Below, piece by piece: positions 8,754-18,564 of a stretch of 64,000 nt of DNA. The position numbers and the translations under genes are program-made. Numbering within the stretch: position 1 is the stretch's first letter; every line of letters begins with the position of its first letter. Source of the stretch: Pseudomonas fulva (GTDB lineage Bacteria > Pseudomonadota > Gammaproteobacteria > Pseudomonadales > Pseudomonadaceae); the NCBI RefSeq assembly GCF_015680705.1, contig NZ_JADNYP010000006.1, forward strand, positions 186,001 to 250,000, in the 5' to 3' direction. The notes under the pieces are model-generated. The model was not told where the DNA came from, made no database searches, and was given only the letters and a program-made list of their open reading frames with translations.

Positions 8754-9584
8754 TCAGCGCCGGAACAGGTCGTTGAGCCGGGCGAACGGCAGGGCCTGTT
8801 CGGCATAGCCGAAGGTGCCCTGCTCGCGGATCTCCAGCGCAGCGCGCTGCAGGCCAGCCAGGGCCGCGCGAGCCAGCGACGAACCGACGCTGATACGGCG
8901 CACGCCCAGGTCCTGCAACTGGTTGACACTCAGCGGCACGCCTGCCAGGCCCATCAATACATTGACTGGCTTGGGCGCCAGCGCCTGGACCACGGCCCGG
9001 ATCTCCTCTGCCTCGCGTAGCCCCGGTGCGTAGACGACGTCGGCGCCGGCTTCGGCATAGGCTTGCAGACGCAGGATGGTGTCGTCCAGGTCCAGGCGTC
9101 CATGCAGCAGGTTTTCCGCGCGAGCACACAGCATGAACGGAAAGTGCAGGCTGCGAGCTGCCTGGGCCGCTGCCCGGATACGCTCCACGGCCAGCCCCAG
9201 GTCATGGATCGGTGCCTCGGGGCGGCCACTGGCATCCTCGATCGAAGCACCGACCAAGCCTGCCTCGGCGGCACGAAGGATGCTCTGCGCACAGTCTTCG
9301 GGACTATCGCCGTAGCCATTCTCCAGGTCGGCGGCCACTGGCAATGGCGTGGCATCGACGATCGAGCGGGCATTGGCGAGGGTCTCGTCCAGACCCAAGG
9401 CCCCCTCGGCGTCCGGCCGGCCCAGGGCAAAGGCAAGACCCGCGCTGGTGCTGGCCAGGGCCTCGAAGCCAAGGCTGGCCAACAGCCTGGCCGAACCGGC
9501 ATCCCAAGGGTTGGCGATGACGAACGCCTCGTCACGCTCATGCAGGGCCTTGAAGGCCTCGGCTCGCAGGGTTTGCACATCCAT
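8754..9584 (-). CDS. Isocitrate lyase / PEP mutase family protein
   Basis: 276 residues from the ATG at 9584 (MDVQTLRAEAF). The protein is a TIM-barrel of the isocitrate lyase/phosphoenolpyruvate mutase superfamily. Family motifs include the N-terminal NPWDAGSARLLASLGF, the metal-site stretch VAADLENGYGD and IEDASGRP. Relatives cleave or form C-C or P-C bonds of oxaloacetate-like acids; the lyase KKCG signature is absent, so it is not isocitrate lyase or PrpB. The exact substrate cannot be named. It is followed closely by the extensin-like gene and preceded, 28 bases upstream, by the DUF72 gene. Confidence 0.82.
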   Translation of the reverse strand: MDVQTLRAEAFKALHERDEAFVIANPWDAGSARLLASLGFEALASTSAGLAFALGRPDAEGALGLDETLANARSIVDATPLPVAADLENGYGDSPEDCAQSILRAAEAGLVGASIEDASGRPEAPIHDLGLAVERIRAAAQAARSLHFPFMLCARAENLLHGRLDLDDTILRLQAYAEAGADVVYAPGLREAEEIRAVVQALAPKPVNVLMGLAGVPLSVNQLQDLGVRRISVGSSLARAALAGLQRAALEIREQGTFGYAEQALPFARLNDLFRR

Positions 9585-9612
9585 GGTCACATCTCCGGCA
9601 GGTAGCGGGCGC

Positions 9613-10479
9613 TCAGAGTAGGCCCAACTGTTCGACCTCGGGCGGACGCGGCAATTCATCCAGCGCCGGCAGACCCGGCAAACGCTGGCCCAGCTGACGA
9701 TGGAAGCGCTGCGCCAGGGCAGCAGCCAGGCGGTTGTCCGCCGTGTGCAGGAAGACATAGGGCGCCCGGCCTTCCTCGATCCAATGGGCGACCTTGGCGA
9801 CCCATGGCTTGAGAAACCGATCGTTCGCTTCCAGTTCCGGATGCCCGATGAACCTGACCTGAGGATGCTCGGTGAAGGCCGCTGGACGGGGTGGGACGTG
9901 GGGCTTTCTGGACTGCGCGTGGATCACCGCGGGATCACTGGATACGCAACTGAACAGCGCTCGCGGATCCAGGCAGATTCGCTCTACGCCACGGGCGTGC
10001 AGCAACCGGTTCAGGCGCCGCTCCTCCTCGCCTCGGGCGAAGAAAGCGCCGTTGCGCACTTCGACGGCGATCGGCACGCCCAGCGCGTCGAGGAACTCGG
10101 CGAGCTCGCCAAGCCGGGAGGGACCGAATGTTGCCGGCAATTGCAGCCAGGGCGGCGACACTCTCTGACCCAGCGCAGACAGCAGGCGGAGAAACTCATG
10201 GGCCGGTTCGACCTGCGCGCGCAAGTCGCCATCGTGACTGATGTCACGCGGAAACTTGGCGGTGAAACGAAACCCGGCAGGCATCACCTGAGCCCAGCGC
10301 GCCACGGTGGCCGGTGCCGGCCTGGCATAGAAGGTCGTGTTGCCTTCGACCGCGTTGAACACCTGGCAGTACAGGGCAAGAAAATCATTGCTGCGGGCAT
10401 CGGCCGGATACAAGTAGTCGCGCCAGGCCGGCTCGCTCCAGGAAGGACAGCCGAGAAAATAAGGAAGCCTGGCTGTCAT
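9613..10479 (-). CDS. DUF72 (YecE-like) family protein
   Basis: 288 residues, usual for DUF72. Typical blocks are an N-terminal FLGCPSWSEPAW, FNAVEGNTTFYARP, FRFTAKFPRDISH and a late PYVFLHTADN. The fold is TIM-barrel-like and the biochemical role is unknown. The start ATG (10479) lies three bases after the stop of the 94-residue gene, so the two are translationally close. Confidence 0.88.
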   Translation of the reverse strand: MTARLPYFLGCPSWSEPAWRDYLYPADARSNDFLALYCQVFNAVEGNTTFYARPAPATVARWAQVMPAGFRFTAKFPRDISHDGDLRAQVEPAHEFLRLLSALGQRVSPPWLQLPATFGPSRLGELAEFLDALGVPIAVEVRNGAFFARGEEERRLNRLLHARGVERICLDPRALFSCVSSDPAVIHAQSRKPHVPPRPAAFTEHPQVRFIGHPELEANDRFLKPWVAKVAHWIEEGRAPYVFLHTADNRLAAALAQRFHRQLGQRLPGLPALDELPRPPEVEQLGLL

Positions 10480-10482
10480 GGC

Positions 10483-10767
10483 TCAGATGTACAGGTCCAG
10501 TCCCAGCACCTCGGTCTCCCAATCGCTGAAACCAGCAGTGGCCAGGTAGCTGGCCAGCGCCGTGGCGGTCTTGCGATCGCGAGGGCGCGGATGCGGCAGG
10601 TCGTACGCCTGGGCGGGCAGGCCACCATTGCGCCGGGCGCCACGCGCCGACTGGAATATCTGCTCCTGCGTCAGCTCGACATCCTCCACGCTCTCGTCGA
10701 GCACGACAGGCTTTCGCGGCGTGCGCTTGATCGGGTAGGAATGTGACGAGAAACCATCGATACGCAT
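10483..10767 (-). CDS. Small conserved hypothetical protein
   Basis: 94 residues beginning MRIDGFSSHSYPIKR, with no membrane segment or recognised domain. The N-terminal half is polar and probably disordered, the C-terminal half contains a short helix (KTATALASYLATAGF) and ends with ETEVLGLDLYI. Three bases separate it from the DUF72 gene, which implies one transcript. Function unknown. Confidence 0.7.
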   Translation of the reverse strand: MRIDGFSSHSYPIKRTPRKPVVLDESVEDVELTQEQIFQSARGARRNGGLPAQAYDLPHPRPRDRKTATALASYLATAGFSDWETEVLGLDLYI

Positions 10768-10885
10768 GAGGTGAGCACCAGGACCATTGAATGCAATCTA
10801 GCAGTATCAGGCAGGCTTCACCAATGTCCTGATAAACACTGGACCACAATGGGCCTAAAAGGTTTTATCGCCTTGTCGCCAAGTT

Positions 10886-11560
10886 TCAGCGCAGCTTGGG
10901 CGTGGCCACGTTGTCACGCAGGTATACCGGCTGCGCCTGGTCGGCGGCGACCGCTTCGCCACGGGCCCAGGCGAAGCTGGCCAGACTCAGGATATCCAGC
11001 GCCGCGGGCAGGCGGGCCGGATCGCAGGCGCTCACCGGCGCGCCGATACGCTCGGCATGGCTCCAGCCCGTGCCTGCGCCGAACCACTGGCCAGCGCAGC
11101 CCTGCGGCAGCAGCGCATGCTCCGGAGGCAGCACGCTTTCCTGGCCAAGCAGGCACATTTCACCTTCGCGCGCCTGATAGCAGCCCCAGTAGACCTCGTC
11201 CATGCGCGCGTCGATGGCCGCGGCGACCTGCTGCATGCCGTACTCGCGCAATGCCCCCTGGGCCAGCGCGGCCAGGTTGGATATCGGCAGCACGGGGCGG
11301 TCCAGGCCGAACGCCAAGCCTTGCACGACACCGATGGCGATACGCACGCCGGTGAAGGCGCCGGGGCCTCGACCGAAGGCAATGGCATCGAGCTGGCCCA
11401 TGGCGACACCGGCATCGCCTAGCAACCGGCTGATCATCGGCAGCAGTTTCTGAGCATGCAGACGCGGGATCACCTCATAGTGGCTGGTCATCTCGCCGTC
11501 ATGCAGCAGGGCGACGGAGCAGGCTTCGGTTGCGGTATCCAGGGCCAGCAGGGTGGTCAT
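10886..11560 (-). CDS. tsaB: tRNA threonylcarbamoyladenosine biosynthesis protein TsaB
   Basis: 224 residues from the ATG at 11560 (MTTLLALDTATEACSVAL), the standard TsaB opening. With TsaD and TsaE it transfers the threonylcarbamoyl group to A37 of ANN-decoding tRNAs; TsaB is the non-catalytic ASKHA-fold partner of TsaD. The stretch IAFGRGPGAFTGVRIAIGV is diagnostic. It lies downstream of adk on the same strand, separated by a strong terminator hairpin, so it probably has its own promoter in the 85-base gap. Confidence 0.94.
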   Translation of the reverse strand: MTTLLALDTATEACSVALLHDGEMTSHYEVIPRLHAQKLLPMISRLLGDAGVAMGQLDAIAFGRGPGAFTGVRIAIGVVQGLAFGLDRPVLPISNLAALAQGALREYGMQQVAAAIDARMDEVYWGCYQAREGEMCLLGQESVLPPEHALLPQGCAGQWFGAGTGWSHAERIGAPVSACDPARLPAALDILSLASFAWARGEAVAADQAQPVYLRDNVATPKLR

Positions 11561-11605
11561 CGAACAAGTATCCAGACAAAGGGGAAAAGAGCGGCAGTAT
11601 AAACG

Positions 11606-11631
11606 ACGACGGCCCGCAAGCGGGCCGTCGT
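11606..11631 (-). terminator. Strong hairpin terminator after adk
   Basis: A perfect 12-base stem (11606-11617 with 11620-11631, GACGGCCCGC core) with a two-base loop. On the minus strand it is followed by GTTTATA, a short T-rich run. It lies 15 bases past the adk stop and before tsaB. Confidence 0.75.
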
Positions 11632-11645
11632 GACGCAACCTCAGG

Positions 11646-12395
<750 letters not shown>

Positions 12396-12446
12396 TCAAG
12401 ATACACAGCGCCCGTCAGCCAGACAAGCGTCCCAAAGTTGCAGGAT

Positions 12447-12470
12447 TGCGCGACCTGGGGAGGTCGCGCA
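12447..12470. terminator. Hairpin downstream of ppc
   Basis: A perfect 10-base stem (12447-12456 and 12461-12470, TGCGCGACCT with its complement) around a GGGG loop, about 85 bases after the ppc stop on the minus strand. No T-tract follows on either strand, so it is a candidate terminator or transcript-end structure only. Confidence 0.45.
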
Positions 12471-12553
12471 GGCGCGGCTCGAGCGGTGCGACCCGCTGCC
12501 GGACCGGTCTGCCAGCTGACGCTTGCGTTACCTCCCCGGTCATCGCGCAGGCC

Positions 12554-15181
12554 TCAGCCGGTATTGCGCAACCCGGCCGCGATCCCGGCGATGGTCACCA
12601 GCAAAGCCTGCTGCAGCGGGCTGTCCAGAGCGGCCTCGCCAGCCCGCGAGCGCGCCAGCAGTTCAGCTTGCAGACGATGCAGCGGGTCAAGGTAGGTGTT
12701 GCGCAGACGGATGAACTCCAAGGTCTCGGGGCTGTGCGCCAGCAGCACCGGTTGCCCGGTCAGGCGCAGCACCACCTGGCAGGACTGCGACAATAGGTCG
12801 CGTAGCTGTGCGCCCAACGCGCGTAGCTCAGGCTGCACCAGACGTTCGTCGTAGGCCTGGGCGATTTCGGCATCGGATTTGGCCAGGACCATCTCCAGCA
12901 TGTCGATACGGGTGCGGAAGAACGGCCATCGTTCCCGCATTCGCGCCAGCAGCTCGCCTTGGCCGCGTGCCAGGGCATTGCCCAGGGCGCTCTCCCAGCC
13001 CAGCCAGGCCGGGAGCATCAGCCGCGTCTGGGTCCAGCCGAAGATCCAGGGTATCGCCCGCAGACTTTCGATGCCGCCGGCGCGGCGCTTGGCCGGGCGA
13101 CTGCCCAGCGGCAGGCTGCCCAGCTCCTGTTCGGGGGTCGACTGGCGGAAATACTCGACGAAGTCGGGATGCTCGCGTACCACCTTGCGGTAGGCGCGCA
13201 GGCCATCTTCGGCGAGCTGGTCCATCAGCTCGCGCCAGGCTGGTTCCGGTGGTGGAGGCGGCTGCAGCGTGGCTTCCAGCACGGCGGCCAGGTAGAGGTC
13301 GAGGTTCTGCTCGGCGATTTGTGGCAGGCCGAACTTGAAACGGATCATCTCGCCCTGCTCGGTGGTACGCAGGCGCCCGGCCACCGATCCGGGTGGTTGC
13401 GAGAGGATCGCGGCATGGGCAGGTCCACCGCCCCGACCGACCGTGCCACCACGGCCGTGGAACAGCAACAGCGGGACCTGGTGTTCGCGGCAGATACGCA
13501 CCAGTTGCTCCTGGGCGCGGTACTGGGCCCAGGCTGCCGCGGTGGTGCCGGCATCCTTGGCCGAGTCGGAATAGCCGATCATGACTTCCTGCGGCCCGGC
13601 CAGCGTTTCCCGGTATCCGGGCAAGTCGAGCAGACGCTGTACGACCGGCCCGGCGTTGTCCAGGTCGTTCAGCGTCTCGAACAACGGCACGACGCGCATC
13701 GGCCGGCGCAGTCCTGCTTCCTTGAGCAACAGTTGCACGGCCAGCACATCGGAGGCCGCGCCGGCCATGGAAATCACGTAGGAGCCCAGTGAGGCGGCCG
13801 GCGCGGCGGCGATTTCCCGGCAGGTAGCCAGCACCTCGGCGGTGTCGGCCTCGGGTTGGAAATGCGGCGGCAGCAGTGGACGGCGTCCCTCGAGTTCAGC
13901 CTGGAGAAAGCTGATGCGCCGCTCCTCGTCCCACTCGTCATAGCTGCCAAGCCCCAGATAGCGGGTGATCTCGGCCAGCGCGGCAGCATGTCGCGCAGCG
14001 TCCTGGCGCACATCCAGGCGCACCAGGAACAGCCCGAACGTCGTGGCCCGACGCAGGCAATCGAGCAAGGGCCCATCGGCGATCACGCCCATGCCACAGG
14101 CATGCAGCGACTCATGGCACAAGCGCAGCGGCGCGATCAGTTCCTGGTTGTCGACCAGCACGCCGACAGCCTGCGGCTGCGCGCCGGCCAGCGAAGCCTG
14201 GGCCCAGCTGCGGGTCGCCTGCAAACGCTCGCGCAGCTGCTTGAGCAGGTTGCGGTAGGGCTCCGGCCGGTCCCCCACCTGCTCGCGCAGGGCTGGGCTG
14301 GCCTGCTGCATCGACAGTTCGGCGGCCAGCTGATCGATGTCGCGCAGGAACAGGTCGGCTGCCATCCAACGCGCCAGCAGCAGCACCTCGCGGGTCACTG
14401 CCGCCGTCACGTTGGGATTGCCGTCGCGGTCTCCGCCCATCCAGGAAGCGAAGCGCACCGGTGCCGCGTCCAGCGGCAGATGGCGGCCGGTACGCTCGAA
14501 CAGGTCGCGATCGACCTTGCGCAAATGGTTGGGCACGGCTTGCCACAACGAGTGCTCGATCACGGCGAAGCCCCACTTGGCTTCATCCACCGGCGTGGGC
14601 CGCTGGCGGCGGATTTCTTCGGTATGCCAGGCTTCGGCGATCAGCCGGTGCAGCCGCGCGCGCACCTGCTCGCGCTCGGCCGGGGTCAGGTCGCGATGAT
14701 CCTGCGCTGCCAACTGCGCGGCGATCGCATCGTATTTCTGGATCAGTGTGCGTCGGGTCACTTCGGTAGGATGCGCGGTCAGCACCAGTTCGATCTGCAG
14801 TTGCGCCAGCTGCGTGGCCAGACTGTCCGGGGCGTGCCCGGCGTGCTGCAGGCGTGACAGCAGCTCGCCGAGCACACGCGCCTCGAATGGCGCCGGCTGG
14901 TCGGGATCACGCCGCCGGACCAGCTGGTACTGCTCAGCGATGTTGGCCAGGTTGAGGAACTGGTTGAAGGCCCGTGCCACCGGCAGCAGGTCCTGCTCGG
15001 GCAAATCGTTCAAGGTGTCGCGCAGCTGCTCCACCGCCCCGCTGCGATCAGCCTTGGCGCTGTGACGGATGGCTTCGATTTTCTGCAGCAATGCCTCGCC
15101 ATGCTGCTGGCGAATGGTTTCGCCGAGCAGCTCGCCCAACAGATGCACATCCTCTCGCAAACGCAGATCGATATCGGTCAT
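12554..15181 (-). CDS. ppc: Phosphoenolpyruvate carboxylase
   Basis: 875 residues, full length for the bacterial enzyme that carboxylates PEP with bicarbonate to oxaloacetate and so replenishes the TCA cycle. The catalytic His lies in [10 protein letters not shown] (HPTE at 137-140). The substrate block [12 protein letters not shown] and the mobile glycine loop [14 protein letters not shown] are both intact. The C-terminus RNTG is the standard allosteric end (Asn-Thr-Gly). The gene is monocistronic and divergent from the small gene at 15328. Confidence 0.97.
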   Translation of the reverse strand: MTDIDLRLREDVHLLGELLGETIRQQHGEALLQKIEAIRHSAKADRSGAVEQLRDTLNDLPEQDLLPVARAFNQFLNLANIAEQYQLVRRRDPDQPAPFEARVLGELLSRLQHAGHAPDSLATQLAQLQIELVLTAHPTEVTRRTLIQKYDAIAAQLAAQDHRDLTPAEREQVRARLHRLIAEAWHTEEIRRQRPTPVDEAKWGFAVIEHSLWQAVPNHLRKVDRDLFERTGRHLPLDAAPVRFASWMGGDRDGNPNVTAAVTREVLLLARWMAADLFLRDIDQLAAELSMQQASPALREQVGDRPEPYRNLLKQLRERLQATRSWAQASLAGAQPQAVGVLVDNQELIAPLRLCHESLHACGMGVIADGPLLDCLRRATTFGLFLVRLDVRQDAARHAAALAEITRYLGLGSYDEWDEERRISFLQAELEGRRPLLPPHFQPEADTAEVLATCREIAAAPAASLGSYVISMAGAASDVLAVQLLLKEAGLRRPMRVVPLFETLNDLDNAGPVVQRLLDLPGYRETLAGPQEVMIGYSDSAKDAGTTAAAWAQYRAQEQLVRICREHQVPLLLFHGRGGTVGRGGGPAHAAILSQPPGSVAGRLRTTEQGEMIRFKFGLPQIAEQNLDLYLAAVLEATLQPPPPPEPAWRELMDQLAEDGLRAYRKVVREHPDFVEYFRQSTPEQELGSLPLGSRPAKRRAGGIESLRAIPWIFGWTQTRLMLPAWLGWESALGNALARGQGELLARMRERWPFFRTRIDMLEMVLAKSDAEIAQAYDERLVQPELRALGAQLRDLLSQSCQVVLRLTGQPVLLAHSPETLEFIRLRNTYLDPLHRLQAELLARSRAGEAALDSPLQQALLVTIAGIAAGLRNTG

Positions 15182-15327
15182 CAGGCTTCTCCACTCCAGG
15201 AACCCGCTCAGGCTTCAGATTGGCCCGTGCAGACGCGCCTTTCAAGGCGCAGGGCCAGGGCAAGGCAACTAAAGGCGCGCACGGATCGTCTCAAGCGTAT
15301 CGATCAACCCATCTGCCAGAGGCCATC

Positions 15328-15672
15328 ATGAAGATCCGCGAACTCGCAAGACATTGGGAAGAGGATGCCAAGGGCAAGCTGAGCCCGACCGGACATGTCC
15401 TGCACCTGGACCTCGAGTCCCAGGCGCGCCTGGCAGCCTTGGCCGAGATGTATCCCAGGCGCCGCGCCGAGGAGTTGCTGGGCGAACTGGTCGGCGCTGC
15501 CCTGGAAGAGCTCGAAGCCAGCTTCCCGTACGTCAAGGGCGACAAGGTGATCGCCACCGACGAGCAAGGTGATCCCTTGTACGAAGATGTCGGCCCGACC
15601 CCGCGGTTCCTTGCCCTTTCACGTCGTCATCTGCACGAGCTGAGCAGTACCGGCGAGGACGATCATCACTGA
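15328..15672 (+). CDS. Small conserved Pseudomonas protein (often labelled 'type 1 pili tip component')
   Basis: 114 residues from the ATG at 15328, with CCAGAGG a few bases upstream; the longer frame to 14974 runs into ppc. The sequence is soluble and mostly helical (ARLAALAEMYPRRRAEELLGELVGAALEELEASF). The middle resembles a ribbon-helix-helix or small adaptor-like helix pair. There is no signal peptide and nothing pilus-like; the common database label (from memory) looks unfounded. It ends just before a perfect 12-base palindrome. Function unknown. Confidence 0.8.
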   Translation: MKIRELARHWEEDAKGKLSPTGHVLHLDLESQARLAALAEMYPRRRAEELLGELVGAALEELEASFPYVKGDKVIATDEQGDPLYEDVGPTPRFLALSRRHLHELSSTGEDDHH

Positions 15673-15674
15673 AC

Positions 15675-15694
15675 CAGACACTTCGAAGTGCCTG
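15675..15694. terminator. Near-perfect palindrome after the small gene
   Basis: A perfect 12-base palindrome (CACTTCGAAGTG, 15679-15690) is extended by CAG/CTG after one mismatch on each side. It starts two bases past the stop codon at 15672. There is no T-tract, so it may be a weak terminator or a protein site. Confidence 0.4.
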
Positions 15695-15751
15695 TGGAAA
15701 TTTCGGGAAATACCCTCCGAGGGCCTGAAAGTTCCTGGTCCAACTCACTGA

Positions 15752-15815
15752 CCGATTAGTCAGAAAAAAATAATTTTAGCGTGCAAATTTATCTGAACTA
15801 TTCAAAAAACGACCC
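15752..15815 (+). promoter_or_regulatory. A+T-rich probable promoter region upstream of the lipoprotein operon
   Basis: This stretch is strikingly A+T-rich (AAAAAAATAATTTTAG, then AAATTTATCTGAACTATTC) against the GC-rich surroundings, and lies 130-195 bases upstream of the DUF4398 lipoprotein start at 15947. It is the most likely promoter or UP-element location. I cannot assign a sigma factor. Confidence 0.4.
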
Positions 15816-15946
15816 GGTCACAGCCAATAGCCATCACGGTAAAACCCTGCAACCACGGGCGGTCCGCGGCATTCGAGCCGAGCCTGTAATGGCAGGGAGA
15901 CACCGATGGACTACTACGGACATCGTCGTTCATCAGGAGTGTTCCA

Positions 15947-16360
15947 ATGGAGTTGACCACCATGAAGACCCGCACCGCGAAAACTTCGACCACTCACCTG
16001 CGCGGGGTCAAGCTGGCCGCGTTGGCCCTTGGCAGCAGCCTGCTGCTGGCCGGCTGCGCCGGCAACCCGCCCACCGAGCAGTACGCCGTCACCGAGTCGG
16101 CGGTCAACTCGGCAGTGAGCGCAGGCGGCACCGAGTTCGCAGCCGTTGAAATGAAAGCGGCACAGGACAAGTTCAAGCAGGCCGAAATCGCCATGCATGA
16201 CAAGAAGTACGATGAGGCCAAGCGCCTGGCCGAGCAGGCCGAGTGGGACGCCCGTGTCGCCGAGCGCAAGGCCCAGGCCGCCAAGGCGCAGAAGGCCGTG
16301 CAGGACGCTCGCCAGGGTGTGAATGAGCTGCGTGAGGAAGGCCTGCGCAGCGCTCAGTAA
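15947..16360 (+). CDS. DUF4398 lipoprotein
   Basis: 137 residues from the ATG at 15947 (AGGAG seven bases upstream); a second ATG at 15962 also has GGAG before it, so the start is open by five residues. A lipoprotein signal ends in LLLAGC (Cys37 from the first start), predicting a lipid-anchored outer membrane or periplasmic protein. The mature part is a charged Ala/Lys/Glu-rich helical hairpin (DKFKQAEIAMHDKKYDEAKR ...), the DUF4398 fold. The next gene carries the same domain fused to OmpA, so the two probably work together at the envelope. Confidence 0.88.
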   Translation: MELTTMKTRTAKTSTTHLRGVKLAALALGSSLLLAGCAGNPPTEQYAVTESAVNSAVSAGGTEFAAVEMKAAQDKFKQAEIAMHDKKYDEAKRLAEQAEWDARVAERKAQAAKAQKAVQDARQGVNELREEGLRSAQ

Positions 16361-16407
16361 GCCCGCCGCCGACCCGTGCAATCGTTATCGATAAAGGATG
16401 AATCACT

Positions 16408-17196
16408 ATGCGTAAACATGTCATGATCCCCGCCCTGCTGGCCCTGAGCGTCGGTCTGGCTGCCTGTTCCCACCAGCCGAATCCGAACCTGGAGTCGGCC
16501 CGTACCAATTTCTCGGCGCTGCAGAGCGATCCTCAGGCCAGCAAGGTGGCAGCCCTCGAAACCAAGGATGCACAGGACTGGCTGAACAAGGCTGACAAGG
16601 CCTACATGGACCGCGAGGATGAGAAGAAGGTCGACCAGCTTGCCTATCTGACCAACCAGCGCGTCGAAGTGGCCAAGCAGACCATCGCCCTGCGCACCGC
16701 CGAAGGCGAACTGAAGAACGCCGCCGCCCAGCGCGCCCAGGCCCGCCTGGATGCCCGCGATGCGCAGATCAAGAAGCTTCAGGAAAGCATGAACGCCAAG
16801 CAGACCGAGCGCGGCACCCTGGTCACCTTCGGCGACGTGCTGTTCGACTTCAACAAGTCCGAACTCAAGAGCAGCGCCTTCCCGAACATCACCAAGCTGG
16901 CCCAGTTCCTCCAGGAAAACCCTGAGCGCAAGGTGATCGTCGAAGGCTACACCGACAGCGTCGGCTCGGCCTCCTACAACCAGAGCCTGTCCGAGCGTCG
17001 CGCCAACAGCGTGCGCATGGCACTGGTGCGGGCCGGTGTGGACCCGGCCCGCGTCGTAGCACAAGGCTATGGCAAGGAATACCCCGTAGCCGACAACGCC
17101 ACCAATACCGGGCGCGCGCAGAACCGTCGCGTGGAGGTGACCATCTCCAACGACAACCAGCCGGTGCAGCCACGTTCGGCCAGCCAGACCCACTAA
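16408..17196 (+). CDS. DUF4398-OmpA lipoprotein
   Basis: 262 residues. The signal peptide ends in a lipobox LAAC (Cys20). Residues about 28-130 are a helical DUF4398-like segment, and residues about 140-248 an OmpA C-terminal peptidoglycan-binding domain (LFDFNKSEL, EGYTDSVGS, NQSLSERRANSV, NRRVEV). It should tether the outer membrane to the cell wall, like Pal-type proteins. It lies 47 bases after the DUF4398 lipoprotein and is followed by a clear terminator, so the two form a bicistronic operon. Confidence 0.92.
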   Translation: MRKHVMIPALLALSVGLAACSHQPNPNLESARTNFSALQSDPQASKVAALETKDAQDWLNKADKAYMDREDEKKVDQLAYLTNQRVEVAKQTIALRTAEGELKNAAAQRAQARLDARDAQIKKLQESMNAKQTERGTLVTFGDVLFDFNKSELKSSAFPNITKLAQFLQENPERKVIVEGYTDSVGSASYNQSLSERRANSVRMALVRAGVDPARVVAQGYGKEYPVADNATNTGRAQNRRVEVTISNDNQPVQPRSASQTH

Positions 17197-17214
17197 GTCT
17201 GCCGTGCTGATCGC

Positions 17215-17239
17215 AACCCCGCCTTCGTGGCGGGGTTTT
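17215..17239 (+). terminator. Rho-independent terminator of the OmpA lipoprotein operon
   Basis: AACCCCGCC and GGCGGGGTT form a nine-base stem around TTCGT, followed by a TTTT run on the plus strand, 18 bases after the stop. Confidence 0.9.
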
Positions 17240-17317
17240 CCGTTCTGGGGTTCGCGTCAGCCATGCGTGCCGGATCGCTTTGACACAGCGCCTTGGCTGG
17301 TTCGCCTCAGCGATGCT

Positions 17318-17644
17318 TCACTGCGTCGAACGCGGCACTGCCTCTCCCAGGCAGCGGATGGCTCGCTTGCGTTCGTCCACCAGCACTCCGCTCAAGCCCT
17401 TCTGGCGCAGGTCGAACAGCACCAGCACGCCATCGATGCAGCGCGCCTGCTGTGGCGCCGGCTCCAGGGACAGCTTGTAGTCCACCCCAGGGACGCTCTT
17501 GAGCAGAGTGAAGTCAGCCAGCAACAGGGCGTCTTGCGGCTTGGCGAAATGCACGTAGCCGTAGTACCAGAGCGCCGCCACCGTGGCGACGATGCTGCCG
17601 ATCCCGGTCAGGACCAGGGGGATGGCGTTACGCTCGCAGGTCAT
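17318..17644 (-). CDS. Small single-span membrane protein
   Basis: 108 residues with one transmembrane segment near residues 8-28 (PLVLTGIGSIVATVAALWYY) and a soluble C-terminal domain of about 75 residues containing two Cys (ARCIDG, AIRCLG). Its ATG overlaps the stop of the upstream hydrolase gene by four bases (ATGA), so it is translationally coupled to it. I do not recognise the family. Confidence 0.7.
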   Translation of the reverse strand: MTCERNAIPLVLTGIGSIVATVAALWYYGYVHFAKPQDALLLADFTLLKSVPGVDYKLSLEPAPQQARCIDGVLVLFDLRQKGLSGVLVDERKRAIRCLGEAVPRSTQ

Positions 17645-18564
17645 GGTCGATCGTCCTGGGCAGGGTAGTTCGGCATTTCGGCCAGGCGACGCAGACCATT
17701 GAAATGTCCAGGATCATCGAGGAAGCGCAACATGACCTGGCGCCAGGTCGGATCGGCAAAGGTCTGCACATGATTGCCGCGGGTCAGTTGCAGAACCCGT
17801 GGCGGCGGTGCGTGGCGGTACAGTTGGAGCCCGTTGTCCAGTGGTACCAGCGCATCGTCGATGCTGTGGAAGAACAGCTTGGGCGGGGTGTCCAGGCGTT
17901 CGATCGAGCGGATCGCGCTGTCGCCGTCTGGCACCAGCAGCGACAGTGGAACCTGCAATGGCCAGGTCAGCCAGGCGGTGCCCAGGGCGAAGCGCCCGAC
18001 CTGACGATAGCTGGCCGGGACCCCGTCGAAGACCAGCGCATCGAAGCGCTTGCGTTGTTCGGGATGAGCGGCCAGGTAATGGATCGCCAGCGCTCCGCCA
18101 AGGCTCTGGCCCAGCAGCACCCGCGGCCTGCCTTGGACCTGCGGCGCCTCGTCCAGCCAATCCATGGCCGCCTCGATATCCAGATACACCTGTGGCAGCC
18201 CTGGCTTGCCTTCGGAAAGTCCATAGCCGCGGTAATCGAGCATCAGCACCTGGTAGCCCTGCTCGGGCAGCCAGTAGCTGGCGCCGAGGTGCCAGGCCAT
18301 GTTGCCACCGTTGCCGTGCAGGTGCAGGACCGTACCTTTGACCTCGACACCGGGCTTGGCGGGCAGCCACCAGGCGTGCAGGCGGGTACCGTCCGAAGCG
18401 GTCAAGGCCAGTTCGTGGAATGCCAGCCTGGCGCGTTCGGGCGTGAACGGCTGACCAGGCTCGGGATAGAACAGTACGCTGCTGCAGCCGGCCAGCACCG
18501 TCAGGGCCAGTCCGGCCAGCAGGCCACGCAGCCTTTCAGAGAATGTTCGAATAGTCCGCTTCAA
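17641..18564 (-). CDS. Alpha/beta hydrolase lipoprotein
   Basis: 307 residues. The signal peptide ends in the lipobox LAGC (Cys27), so it is probably a lipid-anchored envelope enzyme. The alpha/beta-hydrolase fold is clear: oxyanion segment HGNGG (83-87), nucleophile elbow GQSLGG (Ser154), acid Asp237 in SIDDALVP and catalytic His265 in RGNHVQT. Relatives include FrsA/BAAT-like esterases and human ABHD13-type proteins. The substrate is unknown. The gene overlaps the end of the QEGLA-family gene by 29 bases. Confidence 0.88.
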   Translation of the reverse strand: MKRTIRTFSERLRGLLAGLALTVLAGCSSVLFYPEPGQPFTPERARLAFHELALTASDGTRLHAWWLPAKPGVEVKGTVLHLHGNGGNMAWHLGASYWLPEQGYQVLMLDYRGYGLSEGKPGLPQVYLDIEAAMDWLDEAPQVQGRPRVLLGQSLGGALAIHYLAAHPEQRKRFDALVFDGVPASYRQVGRFALGTAWLTWPLQVPLSLLVPDGDSAIRSIERLDTPPKLFFHSIDDALVPLDNGLQLYRHAPPPRVLQLTRGNHVQTFADPTWRQVMLRFLDDPGHFNGLRRLAEMPNYPAQDDRP

